From contig CM076851.1 in assembly GCA_039519185.1 (NCBI GenBank), positions 49,706,751 through 49,770,750 of the forward strand: 64,000 nt of DNA. The letters are read 5' to 3'. The notes under the pieces were generated by a model, which searched no databases, was not told the origin of the DNA, and worked only from the letters and a program-made list of their open reading frames with translations. The translations under genes were made by a program, and so were the position numbers. Origin of the DNA: Astragalus membranaceus. Its lineage: Eukaryota; Streptophyta; Magnoliopsida; Fabales; Fabaceae. This document shows positions 11,023 to 23,539 of this stretch, in pieces (the stretch's first letter is position 1; each line of letters begins with the position of its first letter).

Positions 11023-12830
11023 GTGTTAACATCGAGGAAAGAGAAATTCAGGGAGCCTCAGTATTCCTCGCATGCCCCATAGGGAAAATACCATTTAAAT
11101 TTCTCGGTGTTCCAGTTGGTGCAAATTCGAGAAGATACAGTACTTGGGAGTCGGTTTGGAAGGCGATGAGGCTCAAGTTGTCCTCCTGGAAAAGTAGAAA
11201 GTTTTTCATTGGAGGAAGAGTAAATCTAATCAACTTTCTTTCATATCCCCCGCTTTATTTTATCTCATTTTTAAAGCACCGTGAAAGGTTCTCAAAGAGC
11301 TTATTAGCTTGTAGAGGCAGTTTTTCTAGGGAGGTAGTGATGATCAAAGAAACTTGGCCTAGATGAAATGGGATGTTGTGTGCCTCCCAAAAGACTAAGG
11401 TGGATTAGGGATAAAAAACATGGAAGCTTTCAACATAGCATTGTTGAGTAAATGACGGTGGAAATGCTTGGCGGGAGGGGATTCAACCTAGTTTAAATTA
11501 TTGTCGAAGAGGTATGGTGACATTTCAACTTGGCAGGATAGCACTATACCACAACACAGATTGAAAAGCTCGTCGCTTTGGTGGTGAGACATGGTCACCC
11601 TTGGAATAGCACTATACCACCACTTCACAAATGACCCTTTCTGGTTCAAAAGAATTACTAGTTTTCAAGTGGGTAGAGGAGACAAAGCAAGATTCTGTGA
11701 GACCCCATGGTGTGGCCCAACGCCCTTCCAATCGCTGTTTCCGAAACTGTTTTTGCGATTAATAGAATGCCACTGTTAGGCCACTTCGGTACATGGTCTG
11801 ATGATAGGTGGGTGTGGGGATGGTCATGGACTAGAGGATCTGCTGGTGAGGAGTTGCTTGGCCTGGGAGATCTAAAGATAATCCTAGTCGATATACTGTT
11901 CTCCAAGAACAAAAATGATCTGTGGACTCGAGGATTGAACAACAACAACTCTTTCTCTGCGAAATCATTAAATCATGCTAGGTTTGGTTATCTGACTCTT
12001 TTGCAGGTACTGAAGCCAGATCATTGCTGGAGGTGCTACTCGCTTGCGCTAAAATATGGAGATGTGACGTGCCACGAAGGTGGTCGTATTGTCATGGCGG
12101 TTGCTAAGTAATTGGTTACCTACGCGTGAAGTACTCGAGCATAGAGGAGTAATACCGTCGGAGCATAACCGGTGTTGTGTAATGTGTTTTAGAGAAGATG
12201 AATCGAGCAACCACCTTTTTGCAGCTGCACTTTCACGAAGGACATAACGCACACTCACTTTTTGCATTTTGGACTGAGTCGGAAAGGAAGGGAGCTAAAA
12301 GTAACAAAACACCTTGGATGGCAACGGTTTGGGTAATTTGACACTCAAGGAACAAGATAATCTTTCAAGTGGCTTTCGCCAATTTAACCTCGACCATCGA
12401 TCACATCAAATTTTTATCTTGGGGGTGGTTTATCTCTAGGAGGGGAAGGAAATCCCCTCATAATTATGTCGACTCGTTAAATTTCCCTTTGGGCTGCCTT
12501 GAATCTATTTATAATGCGCAGAAAAGCTATTGAACTCTTTGTTCTTTGGTGGTATCAAAACATAAGAGAAGCTACCCGTTGGCGTTTTAGTAGGCATGAA
12601 TGGCAGGTGCAGGACAAATGGTTGGCACTACATACCACTGTACTATTTGTTCTTTATGTGAATGATGGTGGGTTTAGGCGTATTTGAAGGGACAATTTGT
12701 TTTTGCTGAATAGTTTTCATTTTCTCTTTGCGCTGCTTTTTGGGGTACTATTTCTCCTCCGTCCATTGTACTTCATTAGGTTGGAGTAACTCTAGTACCC
12801 CTTAATACATATTGCTTATCTAAAAAAATG
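11023..12830 (+). pseudogene. LINE (L1-like) relic: 3' part of reverse transcriptase, zinc-ribbon region and tail
   Basis: Broken plus-strand frames give FLGVPVGANSRRYSTWE, then LKLSSWKSRKFFIGGRVNLI, typical of the C-terminal end of plant LINE reverse transcriptase. Further along comes the zf-RVT-like stretch (FSAKSLNHARFGY; later DESSNHLF). It ends in a T-rich 3' UTR and tail (ttgcttatctaaaaaaa near 12,825). Several stops and frameshifts show it is dead. The catalytic RT motifs (YxDD) are upstream of the preserved part and absent. Confidence 0.75.
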
Positions 12831-13579
12831 TGACATGTCAACAACTAAACGACTGAATTTCAACACAATAACATATGGACTAACAAGTCCGTGTCTGAGA
12901 TTTTGGGTGCCCTGTGCGAAATTTGATTATGGTGCCCTATTTTTTATACATCATATATATTGAAATTAATTGTTTTATACAAGCTCGAGTAAAATAAAAT
13001 ATTATGGAATAAATGTCAAAATTTACATCAATATTGAAAAGTCCAAACCAAAATTACAATAGAATTAATTATAGTCAAAATAGTTATACATGTATTTACA
13101 TCCGAACTTGTAGTAGTAGCATTTCACACTAGCAGCAGCAAGTCAGCAACATCCACCTATTAATCTTTAATAGCATTCTTCTTGTATTTTTTGCAACAAA
13201 ATCATTGACAATCCATTCATAATCAAGATTCTTTAAAAAATCATTTTCAATATAAATTAAGGCAAAACTATTTAATCTATTTTGCGACATTTTAGAATGC
13301 AAATAAGGGCCAGGTTTCTGGTGCCTTTTGATTTCTCTTCCTTAATACAAGGTTTTTATTTTTAAGATGTGACTGAAATTTAAGTTAATACTTTGAAATA
13401 ATTATTTTAATATAGTCATAATTTTTTATTATTTATGTATATGTGGGTCCATCTAAGTTTGATAGGCTATTTTTATCTATCTAATTTTTGTTTAAAAAAT
13501 AGGTATGTCACTTATATAATTTTTAAAATGTTAATACATATAGTAGTATATGTATTCAATAAATAATAAGTAATATATG
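12831..13579. other. AT-rich spacer, no gene seen
   Basis: No protein similarity or TIR structure recognised. The text near 12,890-12,950 (gtgccctgtgcgaaattt) looks like repeat debris. Confidence 0.55.
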
Positions 13580-13842
13580 TGTTATGAAATAACCTTTACT
13601 TGAGTAAGAACAAATATGAGACATCATATAAGAGAATAGAGATGAAGAAGAGACAATGAGAGAGTCTTTCCATTATGCTCATCACAAGTATCCATTTACA
13701 CTAAGATATGAGTCCTATTTAGAGGATACAAAAGGTAACTGAATGATCAACGTTAAGATCCATTAATAATCCCTCAATAACGGGTTAGTGGAAAATGGAA
13801 GACTAGGAATATGGACATCCACTAAACTAATTATTCATAACA
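13580..13842 (-). repeat. 3' LTR of a decayed Ty1/copia element
   Basis: Plus-strand edges TGTTATGAA ... TTCATAACA form an inverted terminus. On the minus strand the LTR is preceded by the polypurine tract CCAAGGGGGAG (13,843-13,853). Length 263 bp. No second LTR was found to the right, so the element is truncated. Confidence 0.7.
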
Positions 13843-15953
13843 CTCCCCCTTGGATGTCCATTGAGGATATGCCTCATTAAAACCTTACTAAAAAAACCCA
13901 GTGGGATAAAAATCTAGTGAAGGAAAAAGAGTACAATATCCAGCCAGAGGGAACTGCCTCGTTAAAAACCTTTCCAAGAAAACCTAGTGGAATAAATCCA
14001 TGGCAAAGGAAAAAAGTGTGCAGCTTTTCTCCCCCTGAATGAAGCGTCACTTCAGAATATTTCAGAATATGAATTTCAACATCTGGAGTTTCTCCCTGAA
14101 TGCATATGGAGCAATCTACTCCGCCGTCACTTGTGAGGTATGTTATTTTAATGGAGCTTTGCGATCAGTATTATCTTCAAAACATCTTCCTTGAATTGTT
14201 GGCATTTTGGCATGAAATGAAGAAGCAAGAACCATAGATTGTTTTATACATCATAAAGATATTTCAATGTCACCACATGTAGATAATAGCTGACTTGTAA
14301 TCTGACTTGATCTAGATAAGAAAATTACTTTATATCTGCATGGTTACTTTGTGTAACATACATAAAATGATTTATTCATTACAATAGCCAAACATAAATA
14401 TGCATCTTACCCCATTTTTTTCTGACGAATTTTGCTTTGTGATGAACTATATTACTACTAATTATCACGTAAAACTCTCATGTCAATGGATATAACATTT
14501 GGTAATATGCATGCATGCTTTCATAGTCTTCGGGACAGAGATATTTCATATATTCTTACCACACAACTCATGTACTCAGTATAAATAATTTCTGCAGATA
14601 AATATGAGATTTTGTTTTTCAAAAGAATTTATTTAAAAATATTTCTTTTTATCTTGAATCCTTCTGAGATTTTCCATGTAGAGGTCACCTACAGGTTCAA
14701 CCTAAAAATCCATCATATATAATTTGAGGTCATTCATCTAGAGCTCTTTCTTTGAATAGTCTATAGTTTTTTGCAAACTCTTCAGGAGTTCCAAATATTT
14801 TTCCAAATATTTTCATAAAATTATATGGACAAGTGATGTCATTTTTGTATCCCTCCTTTAGAATATAAATTTAGACGAGTATACCATATGTGTTCAAATT
14901 ATATTATCTCATGGAGGGATTGATTCAATTTGAGTAATCATCTCGAGAAACCGAAAAGTATGTATTGGAATATTAATCCTTAATTATGACTATCAAATGA
15001 GTCATACAAATAAGTCGTAGCCACATTCATCTTGTGAAAACTCAGCTCTTCATATGCTACAAAGCTAATTAAGTACTGAAAAGTACTTGCATCCAGCCTT
15101 GCGCAACATGTCGAGCTTTGAATATCACAATTTCACCATCCTCATTCTGTTTTTGCACAAAATATCCATATGTATACGTCTGGTTTCACACCTTCAGGTG
15201 TTTGGACTACAGGTCAAAAAACTTTTGTAAAATAAGCTTAATTCTGCTTCAATTTCATCTTTCAATTTTGATTCTGTAAAATAGCGCTATATTATATGTA
15301 AAAATAACGTCAACGTTGATTCAAAATATTTTTGAAAATATTTTTTTATTGTGATAATTCATGAGAATATTTGAAAGATCAAATAGATACTAATTCATAG
15401 TCTTGATTTCTTTTGCTTCAAAACATACTAAGATCAAATAGATCTTGTAGATTGCATTCATTCTTTAAAAGTCAAGTTCTTCAGGAACTCGATCACAAAT
15501 TTTCATAGATAGTGATAAAGAAAATAATTCTTTGTGCAATCGTAGTTCTTCAGGAACTATACCACAATACTTCTTCAATGATGTGCAATCATAGTTCTTC
15601 AGGAACTATACCACAATACTTCTTCAATGATGATCAAGAAAAATCCATACTATGAGCAAATCCTTCATGGATGTTTGGATTTTAAATTTTTAAGTTCTTC
15701 AGGAACTATATCATAAATAATGATACATAGAAACATTTATTTGTGCAATCCTTCAGGGATGCTTGGATAATAGATTTATTGTTATTCAGGAATTATATAA
15801 CAATTTTTCATCAACAATATGAGCAATCCTTCATGGATGTTTGGATTTTAAATTTTTAAGTTCTTCAGGAACTATATCATAAATAATGATACATAGAAAC
15901 ATTTATTTGTGCAATCCTTCAGGGATGCTTGGATAATAGATTTATTGTTATTC
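13843..15953 (-). pseudogene. Decayed Ty1/copia internal region (RT remnant)
   Basis: The minus strand near 15,100-15,270 gives, across frameshifts, remnants of the copia RT start: a VQTPEGVKP-like segment, then KNRMRMVKL and a KARHVAQG-like segment. The distance from polypurine tract to RT start is about 1.3 kb, shorter than usual, so RT/RNase H has suffered deletions. The right part (15,470-15,950) consists of reiterated 'ttcttcaggaact' and 'caatccttca(t/g)ggatg' phrases. Confidence 0.6.
15650..15953. repeat. Tandem duplication (about 135-bp copies, period near 170 bp) next to the AAG array
   Basis: The block from 'gagcaaatccttcatggatg' to 'ttattgttattcagg' (about 15,653-15,770) recurs at about 15,821-15,953 almost unchanged. 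The second copy runs straight into the AAG array. Confidence 0.8.
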
Positions 15954-16282
15954 AAGAAGAAGAAGAAGAAGAAGAAGAAGAAGAAGAAGAAGAAGAAGAA
16001 GAAGAAGAAGAAGAAGAAGAAGAAGAAGAAGAAGAAGAAGAAGAAGAAGAAGAAGAAGAAGAAGAAGAAGAAGAAGAAGAAGAAGAAGAAGAAGAAGAAG
16101 AAGAAGAAGAAGAAGAAGAAGAAGAAGAAGAAGAAGAAGAAGAAGAAGAAGAAGAAGAAGAAGAAGAAGAAGAAGAAGAAGAAGAAGAAGAAGAAGAAGA
16201 AGAAGAAGAAGAAGAAGAAGAAGAAGAAGAAGAAGAAGAAGAAGAAGAAGAAGAAGAAGAAGAAGAAGAAGAAGAAGAAGAG
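15954..16282. repeat. Very long (AAG)n / (GAA)n microsatellite, about 109 units
   Basis: An uninterrupted AAG/CTT triplet array of about 329 bp. Frames through it encode only poly-Lys, poly-Glu, poly-Phe or poly-Leu and are not genes. Confidence 0.97.
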
Positions 16283-17538
16283 TACGGTCATCACAAAAAA
16301 CAGAAACTTTGAATGTTAAAAGAAGAAAAAAAACACGATGAAGATATGTTGACCCACCTGAATTGGGGAGAAGCCATTGAAAGTGAAGGAACACCAATGT
16401 TGTTAATAATCAATGATCAGTAGTCATTTGCGCCTTCTTCTTATAGAAGTGGTATGCACAAATTTGAGGAATATTTATTGATACATTGGTTTTCAGAGAC
16501 TAACAATGAAAATTTCTGATTGGTAATTGGTAGTATGTAAATAATTGTAATTATAATAATTAGTTTTTTAAGAAAAATGGTTAATTAGGTGTCCAAAGCA
16601 AAGTTGCCTAAATTTTGAATTTAAAATTTTGTATAAATTGAATAAAGACGTTACTGAATGGGACATGCTACTTGATATTTTTTGCAATAAATAATTTTTA
16701 ACACTAATTAAAATTTAACGGATGAAATATACCATTTAATTAAAATAGCAATGAATGCTCTTGTTGGTTATAATTACAGGTTGCAAAATATCTCAAAACA
16801 TTGGTTTAACTAAAATGTAAAATATATCATTTTCGAAATGCATTTAAACGCAATTATTATTACCCATCAAAAAGGGAGCCGCAATTTTGTGAAATGATAG
16901 TCGTCCAGATCGCCACACATATGTAACTTTGAGACTGGGCCGTTCAGATTAGACAGATGCACGACTTGGACGCCACCTATTTTTAAATATTAATGCATGG
17001 CTTTTTTGATTAGTGACTTGGAATGCTTAGGTGGACGATTCGTGTTTGTATATAATTAAGATAAGATAAGATTAAGATAAGATATTTCTTAAACTAATCA
17101 AATATATATCTCATTATAAATCAAAAGTATCAGACAAAATCAAATAGAGATCTCATTACGAAATATATCTATATCCAAAATACATATTGGATATGCTTTT
17201 TTTTGTAGTGGGGGCCGGGTATTGGCAACTTTCCTTCTATTAACAGTTTTATTTCATCAAAATTGCACCACCACAATATGACTCTTCTTTTTTTATTTAA
17301 TAATGAATAAAGTTCATATCAAATATTATACAATTTTTTTTATATTTCATCTAACTAAATAAAGGATTACCGAATTACAGATTGCTATTTGTATTTTAAT
17401 AACTCAATCATCAAATGTGTATTATTTTTTTTCCAAAAACTACCATTAAATGATCATCAACATCTACACTACATGTATATATACGTTATATTTTAACACA
17501 AAAATAATTACAAATTATATTAAAAAAATATGTATACC
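16283..17538. other. AT-rich spacer, possibly Helitron body
   Basis: No coding similarity seen. It precedes the Helitron 3' end and may partly belong to that element. Confidence 0.4.
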
Positions 17539-17566
17539 CGTGCGGCGCACGAATCATACATACTAG
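17539..17566 (+). mobile_element. Helitron 3' terminus
   Basis: Perfect 6-bp-stem hairpin CGTGCG-G-CGCACG (17539-17551), then 11 nt, then CTAG (17563-17566) followed by T. This is the canonical Helitron 3' end layout. A 5' TC end could not be fixed (one candidate at about 17,463 would give only a ~100-bp element). Confidence 0.7.
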
Positions 17567-17764
17567 TATATATAATATAACTAAAACTATATATCTACAT
17601 TTTTATTTCAATACATTATTTAAATATTAATACTATATTTTGTATTAACTTTTTGTATATATTCAACTTAAAACCATCGAACCAACTTCGGCCATGCATG
17701 CCAATTCAGCCATCAGTAATGTTATTCGGCCAAATTTTTCCGGCCAAAAATAGTCAAAAACCAT

Positions 17765-17894
17765 ATTACAATACCAATTAACCATGTTTTTTAAACCATT
17801 AACCAATCTATTTTTTCACAGTTTTCTTAACTAAAAACTGTGAAAAAGTAAGTTGGTTAATAACTTAAAAAACTTGTTTAATTGGTGTTGTAAT
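17765..17894. mobile_element. 130-bp fold-back MITE
   Basis: The sequence is nearly a complete inverted repeat: it starts attacaataccaatta and ends taattggtgttgtaat-like. The centre is a hairpin of tttttcacagtttt / aaaactgtgaaaaa. No clear TSD. Confidence 0.65.
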
Positions 17895-18630
17895 GTCCCT
17901 AAATAATTTAAACATAGGTCCCTGAATTAATTAACAATTTGTAAATAGGTCTCTAAATTTATTTAAACAGGTTTAGTTCGGTTTTGAGTCTAAAAACGAA
18001 CTGAACCGCAAGGTAAAAATATATGCGGTTTGGTTTGGTTCGGTTCGGTTGAATTCTTTAAAAAAATCCGAACCAAACCAATGCGGTTTGGATTGATTGG
18101 GTTTTTCGCGTGAGAAAACATAATTTAAAATATAATCAAAATTAACTAATTTAATCCTAAATCTAAATATTACTATTTTTTTATTTAAGCAAAAGAAATT
18201 TTTCTAATTCTAAGTTAGAAGTGTGAGATAGTAAACAACAAAATCGAATTTGAGTTAGTAAGTGGGTGAGAGTTCTTGTAAGTTAAAGCCCAAATAGCGA
18301 GAAAGTCAAGGAAAGCCGTAAGTCGTAGGTTTACTTGCGGTTTGGTTTGGTTTGGTTCGGTTAGTGAAACAAAAACCGTGGGCCGAAGCAAACCGCACGG
18401 TTGACTTAAAAGAAAAACCGAATAAATCTTATAAATATCAGTTTTTACGGTTTTCGGTTTGGATTGGTTCGTTTTGCGGTTTTCTATTGGGTTGGTTCAG
18501 TTTTCAACACCCCTACGTGGGGACCGTGGGGATGGGGATGGGGGAGGAAGACTCCTTGAGGCAGGGATCGGGGATGGGATGAGGTACAATTTGGGAGGCA
18601 GGGACGGAGAGCCGGGGAGTACTCCCCGCT
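17895..18630. repeat. Dispersed ~0.7-kb repeat, copy A
   Basis: Non-coding repeat rich in 'ggtttggttcggtt' phrases and ending in a G-rich part (18,525-18,620; ggggatggggatggggg). Copy B follows about 1 kb downstream. Family not recognised. Confidence 0.7.
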
Positions 18631-18849
18631 TATTGTCATCCCTACCCTAATATATACTAACTACTTACAAAGAGGTAAATGATAGTTATTGATTATATTA
18701 AAGGTTAATTTACTCTATGGTTCCTAAATAATTTAGCTAATTTTAAATAGGTACCTAATCTAGAAAAGTTGAAAACATGTCCCTAAACTAATATAGTTTT
18801 TCAATTAGGTCCTTCCATTACATTACGGTTAGTCAACGGGGATGTGACA

Positions 18850-21084
18850 TCGGTCCCTAAATTTATTTAAACATAGGTCCCTGAACTAATTAACAATTTG
18901 TATATAGGTCTCTAAACTTATTGAAACAGGTTTGGTTCAGTTTTGAGTCTAAAACCAAATCGAACAGCAAGGTAAAAATATATGCGGTTTGATTTGGTTC
19001 GGTTGACTTCCTAAAAAGAATCCGAACCAAACCAAACCAATGCGGCTTGGATTGGTTCGGTTGGTTCGGTTTTTCGCGTGACAAAACATAATTTAAAATA
19101 GGCTAAATTATAGTTTTGATCCTCCTATTTTCACAAATTCGGATATTTGGTCCCCCTATTTTAAAATTCATACATTTAGTCCCCCTATTTTAAAATCCCC
19201 AAAACATTTAGTCCAAAAGGGGGTTTTTCAATTTTTTTGGCTAATCTGGATGCATTACACAAAAAAAAGGCTGAGGTGGCTTTCATTAAATGACGTGGCA
19301 CTTGACGTAAGCGTCACACGTGACTGCGATGTCATTTAATGATGCCACATGTACTTGCCACCTCATTACTTATTTAATAAAATATTAAAATTAAAAACAA
19401 ATTAAAAAACTATAATTAGATTAAACTAAAATTAAAAACATTGTCTTCTTCCTCATCTGTTCCTTTCCATCGTCCCTTTTCTTCTCCTCTTCCTCTTCCT
19501 TTCTTCTTCTTTCCATCAAGTAACAACATCAGAAGACATAAAAAATATTTTCTTCTTCTCAAATAAACCAATAAATCAAACCCTATTGTTTCTTGTTCTT
19601 CTCAGAGAACAGGACGGCGAGGAGTGAGTAATGCGATTCTCACCGCCGACGACGAGTTCGCAGGCGGCGACGCAGAGAACGGGACGGCGAGGAGAGAGTA
19701 ACGCATGGCTTCGTGAACCTTGAGAGGATTCGTGAGACCTTTGAAGAGATAGAAGTTTGGAACCTGTTTTTGTGGGATCTGGATCTATGACATGAAGGAA
19801 CTTTTCATAATCCAGTCACTGTTATTCATATTCTTCTTCGCCGTTCTCCTTCGTCATCCCAATTCCGTCAACAACCCATCATTTTCTTCATTCCCTCAAA
19901 CGCATATTTATTGTTTTTCAGATCTGGAAAAATGGAATATTTCGGGAGAGGAAGCGCTGAGAGAAATATGGGAACTAGAGGAGAGGGAGCACTGAGAGAG
20001 ATGGGAAACAGAGGAGAGTCAGATCTGGGTTTTTCTTGAAAAAGATGAAGTAGAGGGTGAGAGATCTGAGTTTTTTTTTAAGAAGATCTGGACCGATGCA
20101 TATGTAATCTAACGAGGGATGAATATGGTGTTTTGAGAAGAATTGGAAATGATTTTAGTTTTGGGTTTGATTTTAGTTCTGCAAACATTTTGATTTTGAT
20201 GATTCTATTGGAAATGAGCGATTCTGTTGATTTTGATTTTAGTTCTGCAAACATTTTGATTTTGACGCTAGTGGAAATATTTCTGGAAATGGCGTTAGTT
20301 TGATTTTAGTAAAAGAGAAGGGGAATTATTTTCGTTCTTTTCATTTTAAGTTTAATTTTAATATTTTAGTTATTATAAATATTATTATCTGATGTGGCAA
20401 TACACATGTGGCATCATTAAATGATGTGTGCAAGCTGAGTCAGCTGCCACGTCATTTAATGAGTGCCACGTCAGCCCCCTTTTTTTGAATGAGAAATCAG
20501 TCAAAAAAACCTGAAAATCCCTCTTTGAACTAAATGTTCCGAGTCTTTTAAAATTGGGGGACTAAATGTCTGAGTTTTAAAATAGGGGGACCAAATGTCT
20601 GAATTTTTGAAAATAGGGGGACCAAAACTATAATTTAGCCTTTAAAATATAATTAAAATAAACTAAGTTAATCCTAAATCTAAATATTACTACTTTTTAT
20701 TTAAGCAAAAGAAATTTTTCTAATTCTAAGTGAGAAGTGTGAGATAGTAAACAAAAAAATTGGATTTGAGTTAGTAAGTGAGTGAGAGTTGTTGTAAGTT
20801 AAAGCCCAAATAGCAAGAAAGTCAACGAAAGCCGTAAGTCGTAGGTATACTTGGGGGTTGGTTTGGTTCGGTTGGTGAAACAAAAACTGCGGGCCAAACC
20901 AAACCGCACGGTTGGCTCAAAAGAAAAACCGATTAGATCCGATAAATATTAGTTTTTTGCAGTTTTTAGTTTGGATTGGTACGGTTTGCAGTTTTCCGTT
21001 GGGGATGGGGATGGGGGAGGAAGACTCCCTAAGGCAGGGATCGGGGATGGGGACGAGGGACAATTTGGGAGGCAGGGACGGAGA
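18850..21084. repeat. Dispersed ~0.7-kb repeat, copy B, split by a Mutator-like element
   Basis: Homologous to 17,895-18,630 over its length once the 1540-bp insertion (19,101-20,640) and one 9-bp duplication are removed. It has the same order of phrases and the same G-rich end. Confidence 0.75.
19101..20640. mobile_element. Mutator-like non-autonomous element, 1540 bp, 9-bp TSD
   Basis: Termini GGCTAAATTATAGTTTTGAT and its inverse; TIRs of over 100 bp built of 'ggtccccctattttaaaa' phrases. TSD tttaaaata at 19092-19100 and 20641-20649. The interior holds pyrimidine-rich and 'gatttgattttagtt' text and a 67-codon frame (19792-19995, hydrophobic start then Glu-rich end) of unknown meaning. It could be a captured host fragment, but I cannot identify it. 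No transposase seen. Confidence 0.85.
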
Positions 21085-21399
21085 GCGGGGGAGTACAGAT
21101 TCGTTACAGATTCAACTAATGAGGACTTGGCCGACAATGCTACAAATCCGGAGGCATGGGTACTCTGGTGGCTTTAATTCTGTCATTTTTGTAGGAATTT
21201 TGTCATTTTATGCTATTAACTCGGATGTTGTGAGCTTGTTCGCAGATTCATCATTTTCAATTTTAGCAACATGAAATTTGTATTGTTTTCGATGTAATCG
21301 ACTGATTTGAACGAATGAATACATTATTTTTAGTCAAAAAAATAAATAAATATTAACTCTCTAAAGGTTTGTGAAACATTTAATATCATAAATTAATAA
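21085..21399 (+). other. Retroposon-like tail and spacer
   Basis: Ends in gaatgaatacattatttttagtcaaaaaaa (about 21,312-21,343), the kind of tail seen on plant LINEs. No coding part recognised. Confidence 0.3.
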
Positions 21400-21400
21400 G

Positions 21401-22460
21401 GGCTAAATTGCATTTTTGGTTCTTTATCTTTGACCTTAGTTTCAGTTTTGTCGTTTATCTTATTCTCCTATTTTGATCATTTATGTTTCAAATCTGTGTC
21501 AAAGTGGTCATTTATGTTTGATATATTTCAGTTTGTTTCTTCAATTAGTATGATATGTTTCAGTTTGGTCCTTTAAAACAAAAATACAGAAAAGTGAAGG
21601 ACACTATGAATGTCTTCAAAAACACCAAGACCAATTCAGGTTTTTGTTTCTTTAATAACTCATGCAATACGTGACCATATTAAATGAATCTGGACTCTAA
21701 CTTGAACAAAATTTTGCAAGGAATTCAATGGAACCAAAATTAAGATCAGAAAAGTGCTTATGCGCAAAATCACTTCAGAAACTGAAAGTCTAAAGAGGAA
21801 GAAAAGAGGAAGAGAAGAGAAGAGGAAGACAAGTTGAAAACAATTGGTTTGACGCAAATTGATTGAGAAATGAGCAAATAAGAGCCAAAACACAATTTAT
21901 AGATGCAAAATTCACTATTTATATTTAATCGCTTTTCTGAACAAAATGCTTGCCATATTCTGATTCTTTGTTTAATTCGAGTATCTTAGGCTCAAGAATC
22001 GTTCAATTTGGTGCCCTATATCAAAATCACCTGTTGTTGAGATTGAATGTTTTTTGAACTTCGAGTTCAAGCCTGTGGTTCCAGAAGTGGTTTTACATAT
22101 AAGCACTTTTTTAAGCTTAATTTTGGTTCCATTGACTTTCTTGTGAAAGTTTATTCAAGTTAGAGTCGAGTTTGATTCAATTTGGTCACATATTGCATGA
22201 GTTATTCAAAAAACAAGAAATTGGAGTGTTCTTGGTGTTCTTGAAGACATTCATAGTATTCTTCATTTTTAAGTGTTTTTGTTTTGACGGACCAAACTGA
22301 AACATATCATACCAATTGAAGGACCAAAATAAAACATATCAAACATAAACGGCCACATTGACACAGATTTGAAACATAAAGGACCAAAGTGGTAAAAAAA
22401 AGACCAAACTGAAACTAAGATAAAAAAATAATGGACAAAAAATGCAGTTTAGCTTTAGCC
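21401..22460. mobile_element. Long-TIR element (Mutator-like type), about 1.06 kb
   Basis: The left arm begins GGCTAAATTGCATTTTTGG and the right arm inverts it with a small insertion (ttagctttagcc). The arms continue as a long imperfect inverted repeat (e.g. gacattcatag / ctatgaatgtc near 22,245 and 21,603). Flanks attaataag and aataataaa are only similar, so the TSD has decayed. No transposase frame. Confidence 0.65.
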
Positions 22461-22899
22461 AATAATAAATAATGATCTTTAAGTTATACCATAAAAAAAT
22501 AAAATTATTCTCTAAAGGTTTGTGAAACATTTAATATCATTTATTATATCCTATTTGATTAATTGAAAAACTATAATTATATTTTTTTCCAAAACTATAA
22601 TTATATTTTATAAGCATGTGTATCCAAAAAAATATTTTATAAACATACAATTTTATTTTTATTTTATATTTTTAATATTTAAAAAAATTAAAAATTAAAT
22701 TATTATTATTATTATGTGTATCTCAAAAAGAAAACACAAAATAATATATTTAAAACTAAAAATATAAGCTATAAATATAAAAATAATACAGTTATTAATG
22801 ATAAATCTCATGCTCCAACCACCTCAAAAAATTAAATTATCATTCTTCAAAAAATACTGTAACTTAAGTATAGTTTAAAAGATGAATTTAGTTTATTTA

Positions 22900-22901
<2 letters not shown>

Positions 22902-22956
<55 letters not shown>
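22902..22956. repeat. (AT)n microsatellite
   Basis: About 27 AT units in AT-rich spacer (22,461-23,040 otherwise shows no gene). Confidence 0.95.
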
Positions 22957-22960
<4 letters not shown>

Positions 22961-23044
22961 TTTTTATCAAAACAAGAGTAAAACCTTACACAAAATTGTC
23001 AATATCACGAGCAGAGCATTGATTAACTGTTGACTAAATTCATC

Positions 23045-23193
23045 TTTTGGAGTAAAACCTTCCTGAGTCTTTTTTCTATTGGGTTTTGGCTCAGGGAGGT
23101 TTTAAGGAGGCCCTCCCCATTTTCCTATATCTTCATTGTAAGGGTTGGGCACCTCTTGTGCTCCCTTCAATGAATTTTTTGCTTATCTAAAAA
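23045..23193 (+). mobile_element. LINE 3'-tail fragment
   Basis: A short 5'-truncated piece ending 'gaattttttgcttatctaaaaaaaa', the same tail phrase as the LINE relic at 12,800. Confidence 0.5.
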
Positions 23194-23539
23194 AAAACTA
23201 TAATGTAATAAAAAAGCGTAATTAAAAAATTATATTAGTTGAGGACCTGATTATAATTATTTTTAGTTTAGGGACCTATTTAACAATCCTCAAATATAGT
23301 TTATGGACCTACAATGTAGTTAAACCTATATTAAAATTAAAACCAAATAAAGAAGCATGTAAAATATATTTTCATTAAAAATAAGATACACCTTCATTAA
23401 GAAAAGCATGTAAAATGTTTAGTAATTCATTCGCACATGACGTCTCTTGTTTTGAAAATCGTTTTCCATTAGTCTGTTGACTGAATTTTAGTTTGATGGT
23501 ACCGACTCCAAAAATCAATCTTAGAAAAGATATTGGCAC

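Noticed and set aside
15872..16397. Four frames of 127-149 codons (poly-Lys, poly-Glu, poly-Phe, poly-Leu)
   Set aside because: Pure translation of the AAG microsatellite; no unique coding sequence.
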